Positions 6,966-14,070 of a stretch of 14,080 nt of DNA are shown here, piece by piece. This DNA comes from an uncultured Agathobaculum sp. (GTDB lineage Bacteria; Bacillota; Clostridia; Oscillospirales; Butyricicoccaceae). Every line of letters begins with the position of its first letter. Positions within the stretch are counted from its first letter, which is position 1. Below the pieces are notes generated by a model, which ran no database searches, had not been told where the DNA came from, and worked only from the letters and a program-made list of their open reading frames with translations. The stretch is taken from positions 1-14,080 of the forward strand of contig CALWEB010000015.1 in the NCBI GenBank assembly GCA_944376955.1, given 5' to 3'. The position numbers were made by a program, and so were the translations under genes.

Positions 6966-7115
6966 TCAGCCCTGGCCAGCCAGGTTCTGCTCGTAGGATT
7001 CGATCATCTTCTTGACCATCTGGCCGCCGATCGAGCCCGCCTGACGGGAGGTCAGATCGCCGTTATAGCCCTGCTTCAGGTTGACGCCAACCTCCCTTGG
7101 TGTACCTTTGCCATC
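6966..7115 (-). pseudogene. Alpha/beta-type small acid-soluble spore protein, N-terminus missing or frameshifted
   Basis: Read on the minus strand, the frame ending in TGA at 6966-6968 encodes REVGVNLKQGYNGDLTSRQA and then GSIGGQMVKKMIESYEQNLAGQG, the unmistakable C-terminal two thirds of an alpha/beta SASP, which coats spore DNA in the forespore. The normal 20-25 N-terminal residues before EVGV are absent and an in-frame TAA lies at 7116-7118. An ATG (7114-7112) with a fair ribosome site (GAGAGG, 7121-7126) is present but one base out of frame: it gives 12 codons only. Adding one A in the AAA run just after it would give a 49-residue protein starting MAKGTPREVGVNLKQ. So this is either a frameshifted short SASP, a sequencing slip, or the junction left by the neighbouring recombinase element. 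The stop of the recombinase is only 28 bases upstream, so no own sigma-G promoter is apparent. Confidence 0.8.
7087..7100 (-). other. Candidate recombinase crossover site with central GA
   Basis: On the minus strand the sequence CCAAGG-GA-GGTTGG has imperfect inverted arms (CCAA/TTGG outermost) around a central GA dinucleotide, at the point where SASP homology begins. TnpX-type recombinases of the Tn4451 group are known to cross over at GA. The assignment is speculative because the partner site is not in the window. Confidence 0.25.
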
Positions 7116-7142
7116 TTAAAACCTCTCGATAAATAAGGGGTT

Positions 7143-8816
7143 TTAGAAATTACAGGATGTGTCCAAAGAGGGTTCGTTTGTGGTATCAATGGTGCCGATG
7201 AAACGATAGAAAATGCGAATGTCCTGCCGGTAGGGGGTATTGCGATGGGTTGCTTTGCGCAGACCGTTTTCGAACCGCTTTGGCCCGACTTCGATGCGTT
7301 CGATAAAAGTCAGCAGCGTTTCGCGGTCGAGTGCGTCGATACGGCTGCACTGTTTGGCCAAGGTAAAGAACCGGCGGAAGCGTTCTTCGGTGTCCTCTTG
7401 TTCGGGGATTGCTTGTGACAGTTCGGCAATGACCGCTTGATGGGAGTCGGATTCCTGCTCAAGCGCTTCAACCATGCGGGTCAAACGTGCGTCATCCAAT
7501 CGCCCTTCTGCGTTGTCAGTATACAGCTTGGTTACAATTTTGTCGATCGTCAGCAGACGGGCCTGTGCCTGCTGCAAGCGGGTTTGCCTTGCTGTGCCCT
7601 CGGATATGTCCTGTTCTTTTTTTGCGGCCGCGCGGGCGAGTGCTTCGGCCTGTGCATCGGTTAGCGCAAGCAGGGCATTGAGATCGCGTCGTACGACTTC
7701 GAGGAGGTCGGCGTATTTGATCCGTACCCCGTCGCAGCGGTTTGCGATGTCGCGGCGTTGGTGGGTGCAGGATAGATACCAATATTTTTCCCGTTCACCT
7801 TTGTAGACCGTGCCACAGGAGCAGAGAGAGTGGCCGCACCGTCCGCAGAAAACAATGCCGGAAAATATACTTTTTCGGATGGTTTCGTCGGTTGGACGGA
7901 GACGCTGCCCACGGCCCAAATTGTGCTGTGCCTGTTCATAAAGTGCCTGCGCAATTAAGGGCGGGTGTGTGTGATGGGTCACTGCCCAATCGCTTGGCGG
8001 TACGGCGATCTTCTTTTTGGATTTGACGCTGACCTTGCGGCTTTTGCCCAGCAAGGTGTGCCCGAGATAGACCGGATTTTTCAGAATGCGTTTGACCGTG
8101 GTATAGTTCCACAGGTCGGATGCACGCGCCGCGCCTTCCGGACGAAAGGCATCACGGAACAGCACCCGGTATTTGAGTGGGGGAATGACGCCATCTGCAT
8201 TCAGGTCAAGTGCGATCTTACGGGAGGAGTCCCCGGCGGCTGCCCGCTCAAAGATGCGCTGCACGATGGGTGCGGTTTGCTCGTCCGGAAAGAGGTGGTT
8301 TTTGTCCGTGGGGTTTTTACGATAGCCGTAAGGGGGACAGGCACAATATTGCCCGTTTTCCCGTTTGTTGCGCAGCACTTCTTTGACCTTACGCGAACCG
8401 TCCCGCAGATAGACTTCGTTCATCGCAAACTGGAACGGCGCCATGATGTTTTCTTGCGCAGTGTCAAAGTTGTCCGCAATGGTCAGATAGCGGATGCCAT
8501 GCTCGGGAAAGAACTGCTCAGCATAGTAGCTGGACTCGCGCATATCGCGCCCAAGGCGGGAAAGGTCTTTGGTGATGACCATATTGGCTTTGCCGTCATT
8601 GAGCTGCCGCAGCATGTCCTGAAATGCCGGACGGTCAAAGTTGCCGCCTGAATAGCCGTCGTCCACGAATTCCCGTACCAAGGTGATTCCGTTGCGGTGG
8701 CAATAGTCCTGAATCATCTGCCGTTGGTTGGTGATACTGGACGATTCACCGCTGCGTGCTTCTTCGTTGGAAAGGCGCAGATAGGCAAATACCAGTGTTA
8801 AATTACCGGTTCTCAC
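7143..8816 (-). CDS. Large serine recombinase, TnpX/TndX-like
   Basis: It catalyses site-specific excision and insertion of a mobile element by double-strand cuts with a serine nucleophile. The 557 residues show a resolvase domain (1-150) with catalytic S16 in YLRLS, DDGYSGGNFDRP at 52-63 and KDLSRLGRDMRE at 83-94. A recombinase domain follows from about 158 (PPYGYRKN), then a zinc ribbon with C324, C327, C350 and C361, a coiled-coil stretch about 385-470 and a short C-terminal domain. The length and C-terminal region fit the Tn4451/Tn5397 group more than phage integrases. The start is GTG at 8816, with AAGGAG about 8 bases upstream; an ATG two bases earlier is followed at once by TGA. It follows the 57-residue gene by 61 bases in the same direction and ends next to the damaged SASP gene. 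The protein shows no frameshift and could be active. Confidence 0.93.
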   Translation of the reverse strand: MRTGNLTLVFAYLRLSNEEARSGESSSITNQRQMIQDYCHRNGITLVREFVDDGYSGGNFDRPAFQDMLRQLNDGKANMVITKDLSRLGRDMRESSYYAEQFFPEHGIRYLTIADNFDTAQENIMAPFQFAMNEVYLRDGSRKVKEVLRNKRENGQYCACPPYGYRKNPTDKNHLFPDEQTAPIVQRIFERAAAGDSSRKIALDLNADGVIPPLKYRVLFRDAFRPEGAARASDLWNYTTVKRILKNPVYLGHTLLGKSRKVSVKSKKKIAVPPSDWAVTHHTHPPLIAQALYEQAQHNLGRGQRLRPTDETIRKSIFSGIVFCGRCGHSLCSCGTVYKGEREKYWYLSCTHQRRDIANRCDGVRIKYADLLEVVRRDLNALLALTDAQAEALARAAAKKEQDISEGTARQTRLQQAQARLLTIDKIVTKLYTDNAEGRLDDARLTRMVEALEQESDSHQAVIAELSQAIPEQEDTEERFRRFFTLAKQCSRIDALDRETLLTFIERIEVGPKRFENGLRKATHRNTPYRQDIRIFYRFIGTIDTTNEPSLDTSCNF

Positions 8817-8877
8817 ATGGGATTCTCCTTTCGAAACCGGCTCACAAACAGATTATACCGTGGTGCCGATCCTCTCG

Positions 8878-9051
8878 TCAATGGATGATGTTGTGTGCTT
8901 CCTGCTGCATCCGCTGCTGGAGAAGGTCGCTTGCTGGACAGCTGCCGATATACTGCCGGCTAACAATGAAGGTGCCTGCGCCAATCTGCGTCTGCGTCCC
9001 ACGGTCTGTGGGTGGGAGAGCAATATGGGATAAATTGATTGGTTTATTCAT
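8878..9051 (-). CDS. 57-residue protein, TnpW-like (tentative)
   Basis: Starts at ATG (9051-9049) with a near-perfect ribosome site AAGGAGG (9065-9059) and ends TGA at 8880-8878. The product begins MNKPINLSHIALPPTDRG and continues TQTQIGAGTFIVSRQYIGSC and PASDLLQQRMQQEAHNIIH. The central IG-x-GTFIV...Y... pattern followed by a short helix resembles, by eye, the TnpW family of small proteins carried on Tn4451-type elements, and its place just upstream of a TnpX-like recombinase fits. The similarity is weak and not verified; the alternative is an unrelated small regulator of the recombinase. Probably co-transcribed with the recombinase. Confidence 0.6.
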   Translation of the reverse strand: MNKPINLSHIALPPTDRGTQTQIGAGTFIVSRQYIGSCPASDLLQQRMQQEAHNIIH

Positions 9052-9098
9052 GAAAATTCCTCCTTCTCTGTAATATACATCAAAATTGTGGTTTTATT

Positions 9099-9113
9099 CA
9101 TGGGTTTCCCATG
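9099..9113. promoter_or_regulatory. Perfect palindrome upstream of the recombinase unit
   Basis: CATGGG-TTT-CCCATG is a perfect 6-bp inverted repeat with a 3-base centre, 48 bases before the start of the 57-residue gene. It overlaps a second copy of that gene's start region: GGTTTTATTCATG at 9090-9102 repeats GGTTTATTCATG at 9041-9052. Candidate operator or recombinase-binding site. Confidence 0.4.
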
Positions 9114-9138
9114 CCATAGGAACGTTGCTTACCGTACA

Positions 9139-9172
9139 GTTCGAAAACAGGAGAGGAGGTGTGCATTCGAAC
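9139..9172. repeat. Inverted repeat GTTCGAA ... TTCGAAC
   Basis: GTTCGAA (9139-9145) and TTCGAAC (9166-9172) flank a purine-rich ribosome-like tract (AGGAGAGGAGG, 9149-9159). A related 8-bp palindrome TTTCGAAA occurs at 8829-8836 before the recombinase start. The spacing, about 27 bases centre to centre, would suit a dimeric regulator or a serine recombinase site. Function not known. Confidence 0.35.
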
Positions 9173-9232
9173 AATAAGATCCGAAAGAATTTGGGATGGA
9201 TGGTATTTTTATTCTTGCAAATTGGGCTGTGA
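9161..9232 (+). CDS. Possible 23-residue membrane peptide upstream of the MATE gene
   Basis: GTG at 9161 lies 7 bases after an AGGAG (9149-9153) and reads 23 codons to a TGA at 9230-9232: a basic start (HSNNKIRKN) followed by a hydrophobic stretch (LGWMVFLFLQIGL). It could be a short membrane or leader peptide, or the first half of a small gene that continues in the next ORF after a frameshift. Confidence 0.25.
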   Translation: MHSNNKIRKNLGWMVFLFLQIGL

Positions 9233-9300
9233 TTCGGTATGCTTACGGAGAAGTGCGTGAACAGTTGATGGAATACGCATTCAAAGGGTGTGTGGAATGA
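9196..9300 (+). CDS. Possible 34-residue ORF coupled to the MATE start
   Basis: From ATG 9196 the frame reads MDGIFILANWAVIRYAYGEV and then REQLMEYAFKGCVE. Its TGA (9298-9300) overlaps the MATE ATG (9297-9299) as ATGA, a typical sign of translational coupling. It has no ribosome site of its own. Fused to the preceding 23-residue ORF by a shift near 9220-9230, it would form one small membrane-anchored protein. Confidence 0.3.
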   Translation: MDGIFILANWAVIRYAYGEVREQLMEYAFKGCVE

Positions 9301-10667
9301 TCAAAGAAAAAACGTTTTATCAATCTTTTATGCTGTTGGCGCTTTCCCTTGCGCTTCAAAACCTGTTGACCTATGGCGTCAATATGATGGATACGGTCAT
9401 GCTGGGGCGGTATAGCCAGGATGCTATGGGTGGTGTCAGTTTATGCAATCAGGTGCAGTATTTGCTGCAAATGCTGGTGGTGGGCGCCGGAGAAGGTGCG
9501 GTTGTGCTTGGGTCGCAGTACTGGGGCAAAGGAAAATTGGAGCCGATCCCGCACATCATTGGCGTTGCACTGCGTTTTGGCGGCAGTCTGGCTGTGATGA
9601 TGTTTGCGGTGGTATTGCTTTTGCCGACACAGCTTTTGAGTCTGCTATCCAATGATGCAGCGGTCATCGCAGAGGGGGAAAAATATTTTCAGATCATCTG
9701 CTTTACCTATATTATTTTTACCGTTACCAATATCTTGGTCGCGTCGTTGCGGTCGATCGGCATTGTCAAGATCGGCTACATCATTTCTGGTTCGACGCTG
9801 GTGATTAACGTATGCCTGAACTATTGCCTGATTTATGGCAATTTTGGATTTCCCGAACTGGGTGTGCGCGGCGCCGCAATCGCAACGCTGGTTTCCCGCT
9901 GTGTGGAATTGCTGATCGTTGTATATTACCTCAAACACAAGGAGCATAAACTCAATTTAACACTGGGCAAACTACTGCGCATTGACACCAGCTATATGCG
10001 AGATTACGGCCGTGTCTCCTCACCTGTGCTAATCAACCAAGCCCTTTGGGGGGTGGCGCAGATGGTGCAGACCGGTATTTTGGGGCATCTGGGCGGTGAT
10101 GTGACTGCGGCAAATGCAATCGCAGTACAGGTCTATCAGGTGTTGTCCGTCGTGGCCTATGGTGCGGCGTCCGCGTCCGGCATTGTGGTGGGCCGCACGA
10201 TTGGGGAAGGAAAAGAGCAGCGGTTGCATCCCCTTGTCCATACGTTGCAGGTTTTATTCCTTATCATTGGTGTTTGTTCGGGGCTGCTTATCTTTTTGCT
10301 GCGTGTACCCATCTTGACCGTGTTTGGCGGCACACTGACTGAGCGTGCCTATGTACTGTCGATGCAGTTTATGTTGGTGCTTGCCATCACTACGGTTGGC
10401 ACGGCCTATCAAATGGCCTGTGACAGTGGTATCATCCGCGGTGGTGGGGATACGGCCTTTAGTGCGAAAATGAATCTGATCAGCATGTGGCTGATCATCG
10501 TGCCGTTTTCTGCAATGGCGGCGTTCTGGTGGCATTGCGCGCCGGTCATTGTGTTCTTTCTACTCAAATGGGATCAGCTATACAAAGCGATTCCGGTGGT
10601 CATCCGGCTGCGCAGCTGGAAATGGGTGAAAAAAGTCACCCGGTCGGACGAGCATTCTGCGGCTTGA
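9297..10667 (+). CDS. MATE family efflux transporter
   Basis: The 456 residues from ATG 9297 form a multi-span membrane protein of normal MATE length: about 12 hydrophobic segments in two halves and the characteristic N-terminal pattern (YGVNMMDTVMLGRYSQDAMGG..SLCNQ). The second half begins with SSPVLINQALWGVAQMVQTG. Such proteins export drugs or metabolites across the cytoplasmic membrane in exchange for Na+ or H+; the substrate cannot be told. The GTG at 9288 would add only three residues. The ATG is favoured because AAAGGG lies 8 bases upstream and the stop of the small upstream ORF overlaps it. Located between the recombinase module and alaS, it may be cargo of the mobile element or a resident gene. 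Confidence 0.92.
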   Translation: MIKEKTFYQSFMLLALSLALQNLLTYGVNMMDTVMLGRYSQDAMGGVSLCNQVQYLLQMLVVGAGEGAVVLGSQYWGKGKLEPIPHIIGVALRFGGSLAVMMFAVVLLLPTQLLSLLSNDAAVIAEGEKYFQIICFTYIIFTVTNILVASLRSIGIVKIGYIISGSTLVINVCLNYCLIYGNFGFPELGVRGAAIATLVSRCVELLIVVYYLKHKEHKLNLTLGKLLRIDTSYMRDYGRVSSPVLINQALWGVAQMVQTGILGHLGGDVTAANAIAVQVYQVLSVVAYGAASASGIVVGRTIGEGKEQRLHPLVHTLQVLFLIIGVCSGLLIFLLRVPILTVFGGTLTERAYVLSMQFMLVLAITTVGTAYQMACDSGIIRGGGDTAFSAKMNLISMWLIIVPFSAMAAFWWHCAPVIVFFLLKWDQLYKAIPVVIRLRSWKWVKKVTRSDEHSAA

Positions 10668-10684
10668 CTTTTCGATTTGTCTGA

Positions 10685-10711
10685 GAAAAGCCGGTTTATG
10701 GCCGGCTTTTC
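10685..10711 (+). terminator. Intrinsic terminator after the MATE gene
   Basis: GAAAAGCCGG (10685-10694) pairs with CCGGCTTTTC (10702-10711) over a 7-base loop. The T tract is short (four), so termination may be partial. Confidence 0.7.
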
Positions 10712-10714
10712 CTG

Positions 10715-10742
10715 TTGACAAACGGATAAATGATGGTATAAT
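10715..10742 (+). promoter_or_regulatory. Strong sigma-A promoter of the alaS T-box leader
   Basis: TTGACA (10715-10720) and TATAAT (10737-10742) both match consensus exactly, with a 16-base spacer. It begins 3 bases after the MATE terminator hairpin. Confidence 0.93.
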
Positions 10743-10748
10743 TTTAAA

Positions 10749-10981
10749 GGTAATAGTGCCAATGCAATGAGGAAACGAGTTTTCCGCCACACGGCATACA
10801 GCGAGAGGGGAGAGTGCAAGCCCTCGGCCGGAACGGATGACAGCCACTTCCGAGCAGCCTGTGAAAGCAGGCCGCCTGATCCGCGATATCCGATCAGCTA
10901 AGATGTGCCGCGAGCGGCACAAATTAGGGTGGTACCGTGGAAGAATGCTTTCGCCCCTAACGAGTGGGCGGAAGTTTTTTT
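10749..10981 (+). promoter_or_regulatory. T-box riboswitch controlling alaS
   Basis: The about 230-base leader contains the conserved T-box AGGGTGGTACCGTGG (10926-10940), followed by a terminator: CTTTCGCCC (10948-10956) pairs with GGGCGGAAG (10966-10974), then seven T. Uncharged tRNA-Ala would bind Stem I and stabilise the antiterminator instead. I could not assign the specifier codon with confidence; GCC triplets are present in the Stem I region. The leader sits directly before an alanyl-tRNA synthetase, as expected. Confidence 0.95.
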
Positions 10982-11013
10982 GTTTTGTAAATTAAAATTT
11001 GGAGGATAAAACA

Positions 11014-13641
11014 ATGCAGTACAGAGGTTTGAATGAACTGCGCGAAATGTATCTGAAGTTTTTTGATACTAAGTGACATCTTCGCCTGCCGAGCTTTTCG
11101 CTCATCCCGCAGAATGACCCGTCGCTTTTGCTGATCAACTCCGGTATGGCGCCGATGAAGCCGTACTTTACCGGCGAGCAGGAGCCGCCGCGTCACCGCG
11201 TCACCACCTGCCAGAAGTGCATCCGTACGGGTGACATTGAAAATGTCGGCAAGACAGCCCGCCATGGTACGTTTTTTGAGATGCTGGGCAACTTCTCGTT
11301 CGGTGATTACTTCAAGAAGGAAGCAATCGCATGGAGCTGGGAATTTTTGACCAGTCCGGAATGGGTCGGTATTGACCCGGATCGCCTGTATCCGTCTATT
11401 TATGAGGATGATGACGAGGCGTTTGAAATCTGGAACAAGCAGATCGGCATCCCGGCTGAGCGCATCTTTCGCTTCGGCAAGGAGGACAACTTCTGGGAGC
11501 ATGGCTCGGGTCCGTGCGGTCCGTGTTCTGAGATTTATTATGATCGCGGCCCGGAATACGGTTGCGGCAAGCCGGGCTGCACGGTCGGCTGCGACTGCGA
11601 CCGCTACATGGAGGTCTGGAACAACGTATTCTCGCAGTTTGACAACGATGGCAACGGCAATTACACCGAGCTGAAGCAGAAGAACATCGATACCGGTATG
11701 GGTCTGGAGCGCCTGGCCTGCGTGGTACAGGGCGTGGGTTCGCTGTTCGATGTTGATACTGTGCGCAACATCACCAACAAGGTTTCTGAGATTGCGGGCA
11801 AGCACTACGGCGACAGCGAAAAGACCGATATCTCCCTGCGCGTCGTCACCGACCATATCCGCTCGACCGTTATGATGATTTGCGACGGCGTTATCCCGTC
11901 CAATGAAGGCCGCGGCTATGTGCTGCGCCGTCTGCTGCGCCGTGCGGCACGTCATGGCAAGCTGCTCGGCATCGACCATCCGTTCCTGTCCGACGTAGCG
12001 ACGACCGTCATTCAGGAATCTGGCGGTGCGTATCCGGAACTGGTCGAAAAACAGAAATATATTCACAAGGTTATTGAGAATGAAGAGGCCAGCTTCAACA
12101 AGACGATTGACAGCGGCTTGGCGATCCTCAATGAGCGCATTGCAGCGGCAAACGGCAAGGAATTGCCCGCAGCGGATGCGTTCCAGCTGTACGACACCTA
12201 CGGCTTCCCGATCGACCTGACGCTTGAAATTCTGGAAGAGCAGGGCATGACCACCAACCGCGAAGAATTTGATCGTCTGATGAACGAGCAGCGCGAGCGT
12301 GCGCGTGAGGACCGCAAGAAGATGGGTGATCTGGGTTGGCAGAGCGAGGATCTCGGTCTGGACAAGTCGATCAAGACCCGTTTTGACGGTTACGAGACGC
12401 TCGGCGAAGCGGCTAAGGTGCTGGCCATTGTCAACGAGGGCGAGCCATCCGGCGCAGCCGCCAAGGGCGAAAAAATCACGGTTGTGCTTGACCATACCCC
12501 GTTCTATGCGGAAATGGGCGGCCAGATTGGTGACCACGGTATTCTGGAAGGCAAAAACGGTGTGGTAACCGTGTCCGACGTACAGAAAACCAAGGATGGC
12601 AAGTATATGCACATCGGTGTGGTGACCGAAGGTGAGATCTCGGTCGAGGACGAGGTGCAGGCTAAGGTTGATGCGGAATACCGTCAGGCAATCTGTCGTG
12701 CGCATACTTCGACCCATCTGCTTCAGAAGGCGCTGCGTAAAGTGCTGGGTGACCATGTGGAGCAGGCCGGTTCCTACACGGCAAATGATCATATCCGTTT
12801 TGACTTTACGCACTTCGCAGCACTGACCCCTGAGGAGCTGGCGCAGGTCGAAACGCTGGTCAATGAGGCGATTCTGGCAGGCAGCCCGGTCATCACCGAG
12901 GAAATGTCCATTGACGAGGCCAAGAAGAAGGGCGCAATGGCGCTGTTTGGCGAGAAGTACGGCGCGGTGGTGCGCGTGGTTCAGGCGGGTGATTCGGTAG
13001 AGCTTTGCGGCGGTACGCATTTGGACAATACGGCTAAGGCCGGTGCATTCAAGATCATCGGTGAAGCGTCGGTTGCAGCGGGTGTACGCCGTATCGAAGC
13101 TGTAACCGGCAAGGCTGTGCTGGCTTACCTCAACGAGCGTCAGCAGCTGTTGAGCGAGGCTTCTGCTGCGCTCAAGACCTCCCCGAATGAGCTGCCTGCC
13201 AAGATTGAGCAGACCGTAAACGAACTGCGCGCGATGACCAAAAAAATCGACAAGCTCAACAGCCGGGTTGCGTCCATGCAGATGGTGGATCTGCTCAATG
13301 TGTCGCGTGATGTCAAGGGCGTGAATGTGGTGGCGACCAAACTGGAGGACGCCACTGCCGATGTGCTGCGCACTATGGGCGACAGTGTCAAGGAAAAGGC
13401 GCCCAATATGGTTGCAGTGTTATCTGAGGTGAACGACGGCAAGGTAAACCTGTTGTGTGTTTGCGGTGCAGAAGCGGTGAAGAAGGGCGCGCACGCCGGT
13501 AAGATCATCAAGGAAGTGGCCAAGATGGTTGGCGGCGGCGGTGGCGGCCGTCCGGACAGTGCAACGGCCGGCGGCAAGCAGCCGGAAAAATTGGAGGAAG
13601 CGCTCGAAGCGGTCAACAATATTGTTGAAGCATTGCTCTAA
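11014..13641 (+). CDS. alaS: Alanyl-tRNA synthetase, interrupted by in-frame TGA at codon 21
   Basis: It charges tRNA-Ala with alanine and edits mischarged Ser/Gly. The ATG at 11014 has GGAGG 8 bases upstream; it gives 875 codons, the usual AlaRS length. The N-terminus reads MQYRGLNELREMYLKFFDTK, then TGA (11074-11076), then HLRLPSFSLIPQNDPSLLLI. Family members have glycine here (the SKGH motif), so one G-to-T change from GGA explains the stop. Everything after it is intact: class II catalytic core, editing-site zinc ligands H564-x3-H568 and C665-x3-H669 (HTSTH, CGGTH) and the C-Ala/DHHA1 domain with GGGGGG. No good restart follows; a TTG at 11128 has no ribosome site and would cut into motif 1. 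Several genes in this window end at TGA, so recoding as glycine is unlikely. It is either a base-call/assembly error or a true nonsense mutation. Confidence 0.95.
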
Positions 13642-13653
13642 ATCCGTTATAAT
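13625..13653 (+). promoter_or_regulatory. Promoter of hinT inside the alaS 3' end
   Basis: TTGAAG (13625-13630) and a perfect TATAAT (13648-13653) are 17 bases apart. The -35 lies within the last alaS codons and the -10 in the intergenic gap, so hinT can be transcribed independently of the T-box. Confidence 0.75.
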
Positions 13654-13684
13654 AAGGATAGAAGCGCAGAAAGGAGCGGTTTGA

Positions 13685-14023
13685 ATGGAAGATTGCCTGT
13701 TTTGCAAAATTATTGCAGGGGAAGTTCCTTCGAAAAAGGTCTTCGAGGATGAGCAGTGCTATGCCTTTTATGACATTGACCCGCAGGCGCCGACGCATTT
13801 TCTGGTGATTCCCAAGCAGCATATTCAGTCTGCGGCGGCGGTGGATGCGTCGAACAGCGCGGTTGTGGCACATTGCTTCGAGGTGATCGCCAAGATTGCG
13901 GCGGAGATGGGAATGGAGAGTTTCCGCGTCGTCTCCAATGTTGGAGAGCAGGCGGGGCAAAGCGTATTCCATTTGCACTTCCATGTGCTTTCCGGCCGTG
14001 ATATGACCTGGCCTCCGGGATGA
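13685..14023 (+). CDS. hinT: HIT family nucleotide hydrolase (HinT-like)
   Basis: The 112-residue protein has the histidine triad H96-L-H98-F-H100-V-L near the C-terminus, with H98 expected to be the nucleophile. The N-terminal C4-x2-C7 pair (CLFCKII) and the DIDPQAPTHFLVIPK nucleotide-binding strand are standard for bacterial HinT, which hydrolyses adenosine phosphoramidates and aminoacyl-adenylates. That activity fits a place beside an aminoacyl-tRNA synthetase, though a functional link is only suggested. AAGGAG lies about 8-13 bases before the ATG. Confidence 0.95.
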   Translation: MEDCLFCKIIAGEVPSKKVFEDEQCYAFYDIDPQAPTHFLVIPKQHIQSAAAVDASNSAVVAHCFEVIAKIAAEMGMESFRVVSNVGEQAGQSVFHLHFHVLSGRDMTWPPG

Positions 14024-14027
14024 CAGG

Positions 14028-14060
14028 AAAAGAAGTGGCCTTACCGCCACTTCTTTTTTT
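14028..14060 (+). terminator. Intrinsic terminator after hinT
   Basis: AAGAAGTGGC (14030-14039) pairs with GCCACTTCTT (14046-14055) over a 6-base loop, and the T run continues to 14060. It starts a few bases after the hinT stop. Confidence 0.93.
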
Positions 14061-14070
14061 GCATCAAACA

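Larger units (their letters stand above)
7095..9113 (-). mobile_element. Tn4451-type recombinase module; right end not located
   Basis: Recombinase and TnpW-like gene form one minus-strand unit beside a broken SASP gene, a typical arrangement for one end of an element mobilised by a large serine recombinase. The left limit is set by where SASP homology stops. The missing 5' part of the SASP gene was searched for by eye up to the T-box and not found, so the right limit is a guess; the MATE gene may be cargo. The element may be a degenerate remnant. Confidence 0.4.

Noticed and set aside
7117..7144. AAAACC...GGTTTT inverted repeat after the recombinase as a terminator
   Set aside because: The stem is short and imperfect, the loop is long and no T run follows on the minus strand.
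11074..11076. UGA as selenocysteine or as a reassigned glycine codon
   Set aside because: The aligned residue is glycine, I see no clear SECIS-like hairpin right after the codon, and other genes in the window use TGA as a normal stop.
10957..13020. A 687-codon open frame on the minus strand opposite alaS
   Set aside because: Antisense shadow of alaS; it runs into the T-box terminator and has no family resemblance.
11128..13641. Treating the TTG at 11128 as the true alaS start
   Set aside because: It would remove the conserved N-terminus. The ATG at 11014 has a GGAGG site, follows the T-box directly and encodes the expected AlaRS N-terminus up to the TGA.
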